From positions 1 to 64,000 of the forward strand of contig BROG01000292.1 of assembly GCA_030159075.1 (NCBI GenBank): 64,000 nucleotides of DNA, in the 5' to 3' direction. The DNA is from Atrina japonica. Lineage: Eukaryota > Mollusca > Bivalvia > Pterioida > Pinnidae. Below, piece after piece: positions 1 through 59,522 of the stretch (position 1 is its first letter; the number at the start of each line of letters is the position of its first letter). The position numbers and the translations under genes are program-made. The notes under the pieces are model-generated. The model ran no database searches. It was not told where the DNA came from and was given only the letters and a program-made list of their open reading frames with translations.

Positions 1-251
1 GAAATCAATTCAATCGAAGTCATGCAGTGACATGCTAAGCCTAAGGCTAAGGTGCAAATATTATTATATCCAACATCAACATACATATTTATTCTGCTGA
101 TGTCTTCACTTTCCTTCTTTTACTCTTCAGTTTAAATTTTCCAAAACCCACGTGCTTCTATTATTAGGCATATAGCATTGTTTGTTTACCTTTTAATTTA
201 GCCTTGCCTAAACGTAGATTTGATCATTTTCCATTCACACAAATAACTTAC
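1..251 (-). other. Start of intron 1 of the LPCAT3-like paralogue
   Basis: The GTAAGT donor is at 246-251. The remainder is unremarkable AT-rich sequence in which I see no exon or recognised repeat. Confidence 0.6.
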
Positions 252-333
252 CAGCTAGTAACGCAAAAAAGAACCTTATGGTATCTTCAGGAGTATTCTG
301 TGATGTAGCTATCGAATGTACTATTCCATCCAT
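252..333 (-). CDS. LPCAT3-like tandem paralogue, exon 1 only (partial gene)
   Basis: This is an 82-nt first exon, the same length and phase as LPCAT3 exon 1, ending in a GTAAGT donor (246-251). It encodes M-D-G-I-V-H-S-I and ends R-F-F-F-A-L-L-A. About 13 of 27 residues match the other copy (M-D-G-I, S, D, T-R-F, L-L-A and a few more). Both ATGs are preceded by an in-frame TAA three codons upstream (here 340-342), and both 5' flanks carry GGTCAG followed by TAAAA. The rest of the gene would lie beyond the left edge. The divergence argues for an old tandem duplication, not a haplotype copy. It could be a detached duplicated exon; adjacent sequence beyond the window would decide. Confidence 0.8.
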
Positions 334-654
334 TGTTCCTTAAATTTGTCTTAGTTTTTTATCTGACCAAAAGACGGAAGGACGGGTGAGAGTGCAAGTT
401 AAGGTCACCGGTCAGTATGTAGCCTGGGATCCTGGCTTATCGACTACGTAAGATTGGGACAGGGACACAGGCTAGTCAGTACGTAGCCTTCGGAACTCAT
501 CGAGTAAAGACGCTTTTGTTTTCCTAAATATATGAATCAACGTCGGACATTCCGGAATAAAAAAAAGGAAAATAAAAAGGGGATTGTACATAACATGAGG
601 CCTTTACTATAATCCATAATACAAAAATCATTTCTGAACTATTATGTATAAAAA
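334..654. other. 5' flank of paralogue, no feature recognised
   Basis: Contains the conserved leader piece (334-390) and near-duplicated segments with AGTACGTAGCC (around 414-487). No ORF or transposon end was recognised. Confidence 0.4.
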
Positions 655-885
655 AAAAAAAAAATGAATGCATCAAAGTGAATGCAAGGGGAGATAATTT
701 AGGAAATCATGCAAAATTTAATGAAAATGACAAGGCTGAAAAGACCCCCAAAACGCCTCAGAAATTTTTATTCCAAATTTTACGAAAAATACAAACTTGG
801 ATCATACATCCATGTAGATCACTCAGAAACAATTCTTTTTCTATTCCTGCAGCAGTTCTGAATGATTTTTAAAGAGGGGTACCTT
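655..885. repeat. Dispersed repeat, copy 1 of 3
   Basis: The segments AATGAATGCATCA, GGGGAGATAATTTAGGAAAT and TCATACATCCATGTAGATCA recur in the same order at 14330-14560 and in pieces at 13670-13990. It is a non-coding interspersed repeat; the small ORF inside shows no similarity to anything I know. Confidence 0.65.
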
Positions 886-1110
886 TTGGGACATATTCTG
901 CCCCATCCTGGATCCACCCCTAAGCCAATCTGACTGAAAACTACAAACTTGATAAAGGACCTGGAGCACTTGCTTCCTGTCAAGTTTCACCAAATCCCTT
1001 CAGCGGTTTCAGAGAAGAAATCGAAAATATGGAAAGTTTGCGAACGGATGCGGGAAGGGGAGTGATTACCATAGCTTACTTGAACCTACGGCTAAGGTGA
1101 GCTAAAAGAG
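860..1110. repeat. Mollusc-type dispersed repeat fragment
   Basis: The wording TCAAGTTTCACCAAATCCCT, CAGAGAAGAAATCGAAAATA and a terminal AAGGTGAGCTAAA is typical of an abundant bivalve interspersed repeat that ends in a GGTGAGCTAA-type sequence. Related ends occur at 32890-32912 and 42125-42160. Confidence 0.5.
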
Positions 1111-1484
1111 AGAATGGTCATATGATATCCAACGTTTAGTCCTTTCAACATGTAAAATATCCTCATTGTAAAATAATGGGCTTTAGTCGTTCATATTGTT
1201 GTCAGTTGATTTCGTTATGTTCAACTCATAAATTACCAAAAATGAAAGTTTACAGAAAATAATATCTTGACATCACTATCAGACATTCCATTAATGAACA
1301 TCTTTGTAGATTGTAGGTAAAGTATTCACTAATCCAGGTAACTGTTAGTTTAACATATCTATCCACAGCTTTAAAATCTCTGATTTTGATTCTGTGGAGA
1401 AAGCAGCCATAAAAATCTTCCAGAATATGTGGATGCATCAACTGTCTGTGATGCTTTATACATGTATTTAGGTATAGTTTGGCA

Positions 1485-1890
1485 AAAATGAAACAAGAGG
1501 AACAAGAGACCCAAGTAGCTTCAAGGCACTCACCTGGCAAATTTGTTTGAATATATAACTGATAGTTTTTGTTTACTTATGTGCCTGTGACTTTGAAACT
1601 TTGTCACAATGATCATTAGATAATTTCTTACAACTGCTTGTCTATGAGTTCAGTTTCTTTGGCAAACTTTGTACATATATTGACATATAAATCATGTAAA
1701 ATTTGAAAGAAAACTGATCATTGGATCATGAGAAAATGATGATGTACCAAGTTTTGACCCTCTTTGAGCCCATATGGTTAGGCCCTTCTGACACACAAAC
1801 TGAAAGCCCTTTCCTAGGATGAATCTTAATGTCAAAGGTTGATCCAATCTATACAATGGTTCTTCAGGAGTTGTTTCAATGGATAAGTTA
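1485..1890. repeat. Dispersed repeat, related to the one at 30650-31490
   Basis: ACTTTGAAACTTTGTCACAA, TAATTTCTTACAACT and ACCAAGTTTTGACCCTCTTT match the order of blocks at 31120-31350. It is degenerate and non-coding. A minus-strand ORF overlapping its left end is not supported as a gene. Confidence 0.6.
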
Positions 1891-2123
1891 ACAGACTGAT
1901 GGGCTAATAATAGAAACTCAAAATATTTTAAATATTTTTATTCACCCTTAATTACCATAAAAAAGTATCACCAATATGTAAAAGCAGATATTTAATAATA
2001 AAATGTGTTATTGTATACATAATAATCAAAATATGATCAACTCTATCATCAAACTTATCTTAGTTAGGCAAACCACAGTCAGTTCAAGTTATATTTTTAC
2101 TCTTTTCACAGTATATGTTTGCC

Positions 2124-2472
2124 TTAAAAGGGCATTAGCTGTGTTTTTTTTTTTCCATTTTTACAACTAACATTGATATGCAATAACAAATAAAAACAGA
2201 TAATCACAGACATAAAAAATCTTAGATTCCTATATATTTTGTGAAAATTGCCTGAGAACCCCAGTTTGGCAACTATTTACTTGCAAATTATTAATTCAAT
2301 CTTACTATTTGTATATAGATAGTATACCACACTGGACCAGACATTATTTTCACAAAATATCTAGGAATTTAAGATTTTTTATATTTGTGTATAGCTCTTA
2401 TTTGTTGTTATACATCAAGAACAAGTAGTAAAAGTAGAACTGTTTTTGGTAAACACAGTTATGTCCCTTTAA
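2124..2472. mobile_element. TTAA-flanked MITE (piggyBac-like)
   Basis: A 349-bp element bounded by TTAA at both ends (2124-2127, 2469-2472). The imperfect terminal inverted repeats read AAGGGCATTAGCTGTG on the left and, reverse-complemented, AGGGACATAACTGTG on the right. It contains no coding capacity. A second copy, greatly expanded, is at 17272-19156, and a right-half fragment is at 46910-47027. The piggyBac link rests on the TTAA target only. Confidence 0.7.
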
Positions 2473-3349
2473 GTTTAATATCCCTGTACAGGGAGGTATA
2501 TCTCATTCACTCACAGAAATATGTAATTTCCTTTGGGATACCCACCATGCTTGATCTGGCATGAAACAGTTATGTATCACAAGCTTAAAACAATATACTA
2601 AATATAACAAGCTTTATCAATAATAATATCCACTGGAATGAATAACATTTAAAAAGTTTCACTTTGTCAGAAACTGAACTAAAGAATTTTTATCATTAAA
2701 TGTGGAAGTGAATTCTGCAACAAGAGAAATGAATAAATAAGAAAATGACATTTTATCAGTACATCAATATGGTATAGTATATAGAGTATTTCTCTTTAGG
2801 GTCTGACAGACTTATCCTAGAGTTATGGAAATGAACAACCTAGGAAATATATCCTCTAATGATAATCAGGAAGGATATTCTGAGGTACCATAGACCAATT
2901 CTCCTAACTATGGTCAGCATTATTTGGATGGCCAATGAGGTCAACCATTTGTTAGATGGTGCTGTGGGTACATTTACATATCCAGTTTGGAATGAAATCT
3001 TATCTATAGCATAAAACATGTCTGTAATAAATTTCACCAAGTGCATAGATTGTTGAATGGGAGGGGCTAGATTTTATAGTCTGTCACGCATTGACGATTC
3101 AGCTGGCATATGCTGATATATGAAAAATTAGATGAGTATACACTGGCATATGTTAGATAAGTTATTAAAATATGCTGCTGTGAGCTGGCAAAGTTGAAGT
3201 ACCGCCATATTGTTGAAAAATTTTGTGCATATACAGAACTTTTTTTGCCTATGCCAGCATATGACCAATAAGTTTCACATACCCTAGAGTAAGTTTTAGG
3301 GACGTTATATGATCATTAACATTTTATGAATTTTTAATTAAATTTTCAG
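2473..3349. other. Intergenic, no gene
   Basis: AT-rich. The region 3090-3270 has several GGCATATG/CATATGCC-type palindromic words (CTGGCATATGCTG at about 3100, TGCCAGCATATG at about 3250) suggesting a degenerate small inverted-repeat element. No ORF is supportable. Confidence 0.35.
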
Positions 3350-3351
3350 TA

Positions 3352-3506
3352 GGTGTCGGCACGTTAAAGAACCCTCACTGCTCAATGGCCGTAAGTGTCG
3401 AGCACAGGCCAAAATTTGAAGCCCTTCACCAGCATTTGGTGATGTCTCCATATGAGTGAAAGATTCTTGAGTGGGACATTAAACAATAATAAACAAACAA
3501 TTAATT
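3352..3506 (+). mobile_element. SINE 3' fragment (5'-truncated)
   Basis: Matches the 3' half of the full SINE at 45858-46090: GTCGGCACGTTAAAGAACCC, TTTGGTGATGTCTCCATATG, GGGACATTAAACAATAATAA and an AAACAAACAA tail. The tRNA-like head is absent. Confidence 0.8.
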
Positions 3507-4699
3507 TTTCATACATCATCATAGGTTCTAAAGCAAATGTTTGACGTATACCTACATTTTATGAATCACGTCAGCATAAGTTCAACAAATCCTTAATTTA
3601 TTATGTCTTAAATATTTTTCTATAAAGTAATATAACAAATAAACATGTATACTGAAATATGTATACTGAAACATGTATACTGAAATAACGCTGTTGTTCC
3701 TATCTTGTATGAATTTCAAATTATTTTTCGGCAACCTTTATTTCTCGCAAGTGCCATAACAATATGTACACATAAATATATTCTGAAACCTCAAATATAT
3801 CAATTATTCATCTAAGATATTACATTTACAGAAATAAAAAATTCATGAAAATTGGTTGCACACTCTTCATTAATGGAATGACTGGTATTTCTTATCATAA
3901 AGAAATATAATTATTTTAAGGTAAAATGACTGAGAGCACCAAATATCCTCAGAATAACCTCCTGTATTTTGCCAGGACTTTTCATAAAAAGTGACCTTTG
4001 ACCCCCCCCCCTTTATTTTAGATAGATAATACATTAAACTATGGGATAACTGCATACCATCTGCAGCATATACAAGAAGGCAAAAGGCTATAAGGGTCTT
4101 ATCTAGCACAATATTCAACACTTGGGCAAAACATTCCATGTTTTCAGTCCAACATGGGTAATGTTTTAACATGTCCTAATTATACTGGTATTGAATCTAT
4201 GGAGCAAGTTTCATAAAAATTAGTGAAGGAATAAAAGTGTTCGAGCAAGGACAGTTAATGGACAGATGGACAACCAGATAAGCAATTAAAAATAGACTGA
4301 AAATACCTTAGCAACAAATACCTGATAGAGGATATTCTTGTAAGCAAGTACATATCGACTTCTTCGGCAAAAGTATCAGATATGATATCATCTTCATTGT
4401 TAATCTAAACTCACAAAGTCGAGACAGAAAAGATGAAAGGGTCAAAGGTCATATTATCTATACACAAATTAGCTTTTAGTTGTTACATTTTATATGTTTT
4501 TTACCAGTGGAAGTTGTTTACAAAAATATGTGAAAAATCTAATCTTTAACACAATCTTTCTAAAAATATATTCTATTTCTGAAATAACATAACCATCATT
4601 ATTTATATACACAAACAACAACAAAGTAATTTCGAAGCATAAAAAGAATGAAAATCGGAAACATCCAATGACTATTTTTAAATAATCATCCTACAACTA
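3507..4699. other. Intergenic, no gene
   Basis: Contains three tandem ATGTATACTGAAA words at 3645-3685, a 10-base C run at 4004-4013, and a dispersed-repeat tail around 4200-4280 (AGCAAGTTTCATAAAAATTA). No supported ORF. Confidence 0.35.
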
Positions 4700-4716
4700 T
4701 TACAACATCATAATAC

Positions 4717-4925
4717 AATACAGTTCAACCCTGATATATCGCCCTTCCCCCCCCCCCTCCCCGCAGTTATAACGCCAAACCCACATAATGCCAGTATATC
4801 TTGAAGAACAGATTTCCTCCCACATAATTCACCCCTTATAACGCTAAAACCTACATACAGTCATCCACTGCCGATTCTCCAGTACAAATGGTCATTATGC
4901 ACGTTAAATCCCTCCGATTGTATGA
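4717..4925. repeat. Dispersed repeat, paired with 26810-27015
   Basis: Shared blocks in the same order: TCTTGAAGAACA, ATTTCCTCC, AACGCCAAACC, CTACATAC, GATTCTCCAGTA and TTAAATCCCTC. The T/C-rich start includes a long C run (4747-4757). Confidence 0.65.
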
Positions 4926-5518
4926 ATAAAGAGTAGTAGTCAGACGGGAACCAGTTTTTCAAATCTCACTTCTGTGACAGTTGGAAAAAATTAACACATC
5001 ATGTGTTTACAGAGCAATTATCACACGTCAAGAAATATTTATGGCTATTTTCATAGGGTGGCCAAATTGTCCAAACTTAAACAACAGACAAAATATCTGT
5101 ATCTATTGTAGCGAGTTGTAAACAGGATATGATATACAGCAGGGATTTAAGACATGTCAAGATGAAAATGACCACACCAAAAAAATATAAATCTTGATAT
5201 ATTGCCAAACCAGTTATACATGTATCACCAAAATTAAGGAAAACAAAAGGTGGTGGTATATGGAGGGTGAACTGTACTTTGGATGAAATGGTAAATTTTA
5301 CATTTCTGCCAAAAAACAAAGCCAAGCTCATAAATATAGTCAGTTTATAAACTTATTTTATCAGGCTTTTCTAGTACTTCAAATATATGTACATATATAT
5401 TTGTAAATCTCATTAATGTATGTACATATATATTTGTAAATCTCATTAAGATGTGTTCATAAAATCTATTAAAATTCCAGGACACCAAAACAAACACATT
5501 TTTGCATATCCGTTTACT

Positions 5519-5606
5519 CATCAACCCCTGAAGAGAATGGATTCTTCTGTAAATCAATGATTAAGGCCAGTCCAAATGTGTCTTTAGGGGTGAATGCATT
5601 AACTGG
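5519..5606. mobile_element. Small palindromic MITE, degenerate copy
   Basis: Reverse-orientation relative of the approximately 95-bp elements at 11004 and 57728. It carries CAACCCCTGAAGA, CCAGTCCAAATGTGTCTTTA and GGGGTGAATGCATTAA. Confidence 0.6.
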
Positions 5607-5993
5607 GAACACAGTTTCCATTGTACAACATAGTGCTTGTCCCAGGTCTTGTCATCTATACATTTATAATACATTCATAATAGTTGCTTTAGCCTTACAG
5701 CCGGCCATCTTAACAAATCTTGTAACTTTGCACTGACCAAAAATTATTCATCGGTGACCAACGCCACCTTATATTACCGTCTCCTCCATTTCATGTTCAT
5801 TCATTTTTTCCAGATGACAAGTTTTCATTAACATTACATTTGATCCTAAACTTGTGACCTCTAAAACAGAGTAAATATTATAAACAAAATACCCAAGTTA
5901 TAATGCTCAAGAAGATTGTTTCCGAGTCTCAAACTAACCTTACATCAAACATATACATATGATGACAAATTAAAAACACTGGGTATGATTTAC

Positions 5994-5994
<1 letters not shown>

Positions 5995-6034
<40 letters not shown>

Positions 6035-6068
6035 GAATGGAACTCCAACACTGGGTACGAATTACATT

Positions 6069-6151
<83 letters not shown>

Positions 6152-6165
6152 CAATGGAAGCCCAA
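5995..6165. repeat. (TA)n microsatellites
   Basis: Two TA runs (about 5997-6027 and 6070-6145) separated by one satellite unit. TyrIle-repeat ORFs here are artefacts of the dinucleotide. Confidence 0.9.
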
Positions 6166-6800
6166 CACAGTGTACGAGTTTACATTTGTGTGTGTATATA
6201 CATATGTGAACATAGAATGGAACTCCAACACTGGGTATGATTTACATTGTATATACACACTAACTAAGAATGGAACTCCAACACTGGGTATGATTTACAT
6301 TGTATATACACACTAACTAAGAATGGAACTCCAACACTGGGTATGATTTACATTGTATATACGCACTAACTAAGAATGGAACTCCAACACTGGGTATGAT
6401 TTACATTGTATATACACACTAAGAATGGAACTCCAACACTGGGTATGATTTACATTGTATATACGCACTAAGAATGGAACTCCAACACTGGGTATGATTT
6501 ACATTGTATATACACACTAAGAATGGAACTCCAACACTGGGTATGATTTACATTTATATATATATATATATATGTAGAATGGAACTCCAACACTGGGTAT
6601 GATTTACATTGTATATACACACTAACTAAGAATGGAACTCCAACACTGGGTATGATTTACATTGTATATACACACTAACTAAGAATGGAACTCCAACACT
6701 GGGTATGATTTACATTGTATATACGCACTAACTAAGAATGGAACTCCAACACTGGGTATGATTTACATTGTATATACCCACTAACTTAGAATGGAACTGC
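6030..6800. repeat. 44-53 bp minisatellite, about 14 copies
   Basis: The unit starts AATGGAACTCCAACACTGGG, continues TATGATTTACATTGTATATA and ends CACTAACTAAG. Some copies lack the CTAA (44-bp type), and others carry TA runs in place of the spacer. It lies between the two LPCAT3-type genes. Confidence 0.9.
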
Positions 6801-7619
6801 AACACTGACTGATATAAATTTGTATATATACGTGTATGTAGAGTGGAACTCTTTCACCCTGATATGTTTCCATAAATGGATAAATAAATGGCAGAGATCA
6901 AGAAATATTTAAAATAATTCTTAGTAAAAAGATAGGGACTACTAAAACTGAAACAATGATAGCAATAACAAAAGGGGATAACTCACTAAAAATGTGATTA
7001 ATTTGTTTACATGAAAATAAGCATGACATTGTTACTTACTACAGAAATCACTTACCCTGTGATGACAATAATGGTGGGATATGAAGTTAAAAAATTGTTT
7101 ACACAGAACAAAACTCTATGAAATAATTTTGTCAAACAAAAGCTCAAAACAAGTAATTTCCAACAACTGTAATTACATTAAAATTCTATTTTCATGAAAA
7201 CTGGTGGAGGCTATAGACCAAAATAATCTTACCTGTGACCTAAGTCCCAGCCCTATCTAACTATCACAAGCTGTCATCTTAGTCCCCCACCCTATGTAAA
7301 AGTTAAAATTTGTCACCTAAATCCCTGTCCTATCTAAAAAATCTAAATCTGTCACCTCAGATAAAAGTAAACAAAAACAAAAACTCATCCACTATAAATT
7401 ATTCAGGATTTCGAAAGGCAAATTTAAACACATGTGCAAAATCATGTGTAAAATCATAGATGCTTTGGTTCACATGAACTCACACTCTCACACACACACA
7501 CACGTAGAGAAACACACATTCACACAGTTGAATATTGAAGCCATAATAAAGAGTAAACAAGATATAATGGTTGTTCACTGAGCAAACTGAAATTTTAATT
7601 TATGGCACAAAAATTTGAA
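6801..7619. other. Intergenic, no gene
   Basis: AT-rich. It has a loose triplicate of TGTCACCTAA/TCCCxxCCCTATxTAA words at 7235-7350 and a short (CA)n at 7482-7503. Confidence 0.35.
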
Positions 7620-7624
7620 ATAAA

Positions 7625-7805
7625 TAAAAGTCGCACCTGTCTTGAAAGGCCACTCAAGAAACCACCTGTCTTCTGACACCACATTCTGAAAACCACTTAG
7701 TTAAATAATTTTTTTAATAAAACCTCTTCTGAGATACCACCTGTCTTAAGAGACCACATTTTAGTGGCAGAAATGGTGGTCTCTCATGACAGGTTCCACT
7801 ATATA
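7625..7805. mobile_element. Degenerate CAGTGGAACCTG-type MITE
   Basis: Repeated ACCACCTGTCTT/GAGACCAC words with a right end of GACAGGTTCCACTATA. That end is the reverse complement of TACAGTGGAACCTG, found at 36824 and 37285. It is a non-coding, mariner-like small element by its TA-CAGT end. Confidence 0.55.
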
Positions 7806-8065
7806 GGAGTAGGCACATTATAGGCCTTGTCAAACAAGTTTATCATAATATCAGTGATGTATGCTTGTTATCAGGAGTAAAAAAAAAACCAACAAACAAT
7901 GGACATCTTAATAATCATATAAAAGGTGCCCTTTACATGTATTATAATTACAATTTTCTGAATAATGCAATTAACAAAAAGAGCACCTGAAACAAATTTA
8001 CCTAACTGATATTTCCCCATGGCATATTCATTGGAAGAATTTCTGAGCAGGATTCCCTGGCCATT

Positions 8066-8090
8066 GTCTATATATATATATATATATGCA

Positions 8091-8131
<41 letters not shown>

Positions 8132-8133
8132 TA

Positions 8134-8169
<36 letters not shown>

Positions 8170-8180
8170 GTGTGTGTGTG
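8066..8180. repeat. (TA)n/(TG)n microsatellite
   Basis: Compound TA tract interrupted by GC, followed by a short TG run immediately left of the inverted-repeat element. Confidence 0.9.
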
Positions 8181-8200
8181 TGGAGATGATTCATGGTATA

Positions 8201-9458
8201 TACCGTAATTTATCTAATTAAGGCGCCCTTTTTGGGGTATTTCAGATTTATGGGCACCTTAATTTGTGTCAAAAAACTAAATTTCAGTTGATAAGGCGCC
8301 TTAATTGGAGTTTTGTCGATCTGGGGTTTGAAATCAACCTCAAATATCCATGCAACATGTCGATGATTAATACGGTCTAGATGTTGTTTATTTATTTGTA
8401 TTAATTAATCCAGATCATTATAAGCTACAAACATTTATAAAAGTGAAAGATTTCTGTGAATAAACATTTCTTTTATGTTGTTTATTTAGTCTACCGCATG
8501 ATGAAAACGACTCTCGAGTCCACGCTGTCACTCGGAATTATACTCTGTTCTTAACAAGTACTGATCCATAATCAATCAAGTTTGTCATAATAAATACTCT
8601 TCTTTATCATCATGCTGGTGTAATTAATGTAGCCAGTCTTTAAATTCATATTGTTATAAATAATATCAAGAGGAAAGCTGATATCAAATTGAAAATGAAA
8701 TCCTGGTAATGTACGAAATTATTTGTCAGACATTCAAGAAATAGACTTTAACCTGTGCTGCCATCTCCTAAGCCTAACTGCTTAGACGTACCTGTTAGCT
8801 GGTAAATCAGCCCGTTACTAATTAGGCATGCCCTAAATAAACAATCAATAATGACTTTTGGTATCAATTATGTAACTGACAATGCTGAATTAAACCGATA
8901 AGGAAATGTTAAAACACGTGGTTTTTGAAAATCGGGATCGAAGTACCGACTAAAGTGTATTGCCTAATGTCTGCTGATTCAGCGACACGAAGTTTAGAAA
9001 TCTATATATCAAATACCAAGGCAAATAAATAAACGTCTGAAACCAATACAAAGTCAAGACAGTATTACAAAACAATTATAATGGATGCTTTAACACCACA
9101 ACTCGGATTAAACTTAGTAACTGTACTCTGCAATCACATAACTGCCCGAGGGAAAATAAGTTCTGCTTTCAAGCTGAAGACTGAAGTGACGATGTTGTGA
9201 GTCAATCTAATCAGTCTCTGTTCGTATCTAAAATCTGTTCGGTAATGATTTAATCGACCTGAGGTTAAAAGATCGTCTGGTCTTATTTATTTATTGTATG
9301 TTATCATTAAAGCTGTCAAAAAACGTTTCATTTTCATTTTGGGGGGGGGGGTATTTTTTTTTTTCGTTTCAAAGGGCGCCTTTATTAAAATAAATAAACA
9401 TAATTTTGGTCTTGGTGGTGCCTTAATTAGAGCAGCGCCTTAATTAGATAAATTACGG

Positions 9459-9460
<2 letters not shown>
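8201..9460. mobile_element. Non-autonomous DNA transposon with 26-bp terminal inverted repeats
   Basis: The left end (8201-8226) and the reverse complement of the right end (9435-9460) are identical over 26 bp. They begin TACCGTAATTTATCTAATTA and continue with an AGGCGC block. TATA flanks both ends (8197-8200, 9461-9464), so the target duplication is TA or TATA. Subterminal repeats of the AAGGCGCC/GGTGCCTTAATT type follow on both sides. No transposase ORF is present in the 1.2-kb interior, which has a G run at 9342-9351. Superfamily not determined. Confidence 0.8.
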
Positions 9461-9462
<2 letters not shown>

Positions 9463-9498
<36 letters not shown>

Positions 9499-9545
9499 GT
9501 GCTATATATATATATATATAGTGCTATATATATATATATATATAT
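9463..9545. repeat. (TA)n with AGTGC interruptions
   Basis: Three TA tracts separated by two copies of TAGTGCTA. The tract adjoins the transposon end on the left and the Penelope-like fragment on the right. Confidence 0.85.
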
Positions 9546-9566
9546 GGAAAAAAGTTTTAAGAATAA

Positions 9567-10070
9567 ATGGACGTACAGAAATTAAGAAGAATTACAAGTA
9601 ACAATGAAGAAAATGTTATTCCGTATGTTTCAACTTTCAACCCAAAAAATAACGAAGCTTTCGAGATCATACACAGAAATTTACCAATATTAAAGAATGA
9701 TAACCGTATGAATAGGGTTCTGGAAAATAACAGAATTTTAAAAAGAAAAAGACAGCCAAAGTCTCTAAAGAAATTACTCACAACAGTAAAACTGCCGAAA
9801 CTAGAAGAAAATCCAACTGTTCAAAAATGTGGAAGACTACTTACTAGAAGGATCAACTTTTAATTTCAAAACAGGAACAATATTTAAAATCAATAACAGT
9901 ATGACATCATTAAATTTAATTTATGTGATAACTTGTCACGGTTGCAATGAAAATTATATAGGACAAAGGGGCCTTACTATTAGAAAAAGAATGACACTAC
10001 ATAGCCAACAAATATAACACTTAACAGTTGTCAAAGATGCCAGTGCTGGGCTAAGGATCAAAGTGACATT
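9567..10070 (+). pseudogene. Penelope-like retroelement, 3' fragment with GIY-YIG endonuclease
   Basis: The first reading frame (9567-9863) has VSTFNPKNNEAFEIIHRNLP and RQPKSLKKLL, the linker between reverse transcriptase and endonuclease in Penelope-like elements. A second frame (9829-10017) carries LEGSTFNFKTG, then NLIYVITCHGC and NYIGQRGLTIRKRM. This is the GIY-YIG signature, with the CxxC pair that this endonuclease class carries. The frames differ, and roughly ten residues that usually follow VQKCG are missing, so a deletion or frameshift lies near 9830-9840. A stop after HSQQI (10015) truncates the end. The reverse transcriptase domain is absent. It is a dead 5'-truncated copy, not a host gene. 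Confidence 0.8.
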
Positions 10071-11003
10071 AAAAAAAAAAAAGAAGAGTTTTAAAAAAAA
10101 ACCCCTCTTATTCCTTTAGCTGGTTCTGCAATCTGATTGGCCAAACAGATCAAGTTAAGAGTATATTCAGTTTTAAGCCTAGTCCACACCAGCCTTGTGG
10201 CAGCTGTACATCAATCTTCGACCATTTTTTTTAGGAAAATAAATGGGTTCCATATGAAACCCTCAAGACCCCTGAACAAATCTGAAAGCTGCACGGCTGT
10301 TGCAATGTTGCCAACTAAATTTTCGACATACACGTTTTCTTTCTGATTTTCGAGTGATTTATGCAGTTCGCAGGGCAGACGCATGGCAGCCTCGAGCTAC
10401 ATGTGAATTGTCTATGACACTCTAGGACCACCAAATCATAGGATCAAACAAATTGTAAGGTTGATGTAAACTAAAAAATAAAAATAAAAATAAAAATATG
10501 AGATTTCAAAATTTGAGTATAACAAATTGTACACTGTTGATACATCAAAAGTTCTTTACCAAATTATTCAAAAATACTTTTATATGATTAAAATCCTTCA
10601 TCCTAAAAAAATATTCCCATATCATTTTTATGGGGAAGTTGCCATCATTCAAATATAATTCTGTGATCATTATGTAAAAAAGATCCTATACAACATTGAT
10701 ATGAAGCTTTAACTCTGGTCAAAATTTTGGGGGGCTGAATACAATAAGTTGATGCTGTTGTGGTTATTCAGCTAAAACTAAGGAATAACTGCATCTTGTA
10801 TACAGTAATCTATCCATTGTATTTTCTGCTGCTGCATTAGAAATTGACTTTTTATTTCAGTTTCATGACTGAACCAATCACACTGGGTGTTACAGTACTA
10901 AACCAATCGAATTGGGTGTTGCATATAACAATCAAATCTTGACCTTTTGACCTATAATTCAACTTTTGGCTCACTAATTACCAGTATGGCATCTCAATAT
11001 CAG
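10071..11003. other. Intergenic, no gene
   Basis: AT-rich. Two CCAATCxxAxTGGGTGTT words at 10873-10920 form a short duplication. No supported ORF. Confidence 0.35.
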
Positions 11004-11094
11004 TTAACTCATTCACCCCTAAAGACACATTTGGACTGGTCTACATCATTGATGTAAAGAAGAGTCCAGTGTTTTTCAGGGGTTAATGAGTTAA
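11004..11094. mobile_element. 91-bp palindromic MITE with TTAA ends
   Basis: Begins TTAACTCATTCACCCCTAAA and ends GGGGTTAATGAGTTAA, an inverted repeat flanked or terminated by TTAA. Close relatives are at 57728-57824 and 5519-5606, with looser ones near 34525 and 47410. Confidence 0.75.
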
Positions 11095-11119
11095 AATACT
11101 TGGCAACACATTTTGGAAG

Positions 11120-11146
11120 ATATATATATATATATATATATATATA
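11120..11146. repeat. (TA)n microsatellite
   Basis: Short TA run downstream of the LPCAT3 stop. Confidence 0.85.
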
Positions 11147-11889
11147 AACAAAAAACACAAGAAAAGCATCCCCACTGGTTCATGGCCTTTTCTGATGACC
11201 ATAATTGTCTGTATCAAAACTGAAGGGAACCTTTACCTTTTTTATATTCTCGTTTTATACAAATCATAAAATTTCAAATTGTTTCTGGTTGACAATTGAT
11301 TAGTACACATAAATATACAAATTATCGTACAAAAATATACAGCATTCTTTTTACACTAGACACTAATTGCAGTAGTGTCAGTGTGAATGCTTAAATAATC
11401 TAGTGTAACATCCTGATAAAACTTTGACAATAATGCATACAACTGTCTTCAAGGACTTTCTTATAGAATTCAAGGTATTTTCAAGTACTTTTTCTCAACA
11501 ACTTAAATGACATTTAAAGGTCAACCACGTGCAAATTTTCACACAATATACAAACTCACCACAAAATATACAGATTCTGACACAAAATATACAAATTTTC
11601 ACTAGGTAAATAATACACACATATCTAAAATAAAAGTCTGACAATACAAATTTGAGCTTTTGGGAAAATATTTTACAATCAATTTCTATCTACAAAAATC
11701 AGCAGGTATATTAAATATGAGAAATGTTTTCTTAAAACAAATAAAAAAGATACAAGTGACAATGACTGACTGATAAGGAACACAACTTTCACAATATAAA
11801 GAGCAATGGAGAGAAATATTTTCACTCTTGGTTCTGGAACTCAACTCCTTCTGTGGGTATGTGAGTTCTTTAACATCTCTTTTTGGTTC
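11147..11889 (-). other. Region 3' of the LPCAT3 stop (probable 3' UTR and flank)
   Basis: The 3' UTR of LPCAT3 must start at 11889 and run left. I see no clear AATAAA in the first 400 bases of the minus strand. CACAAAATATACAxATTxT is repeated three times at 11545-11600 (plus-strand words). Confidence 0.35.

Positions 11890-59522
<47,633 letters not shown>

Noticed and set aside
5929..6258. ORFs rich in Tyr-Ile near 6.0, 8.0, 36.4, 62.9 and 63.5 kb
   Set aside because: Translations of TA/CA dinucleotide repeats.
9557..9781. 74-codon minus-strand ORF
   Set aside because: Antisense shadow of the Penelope-like fragment.
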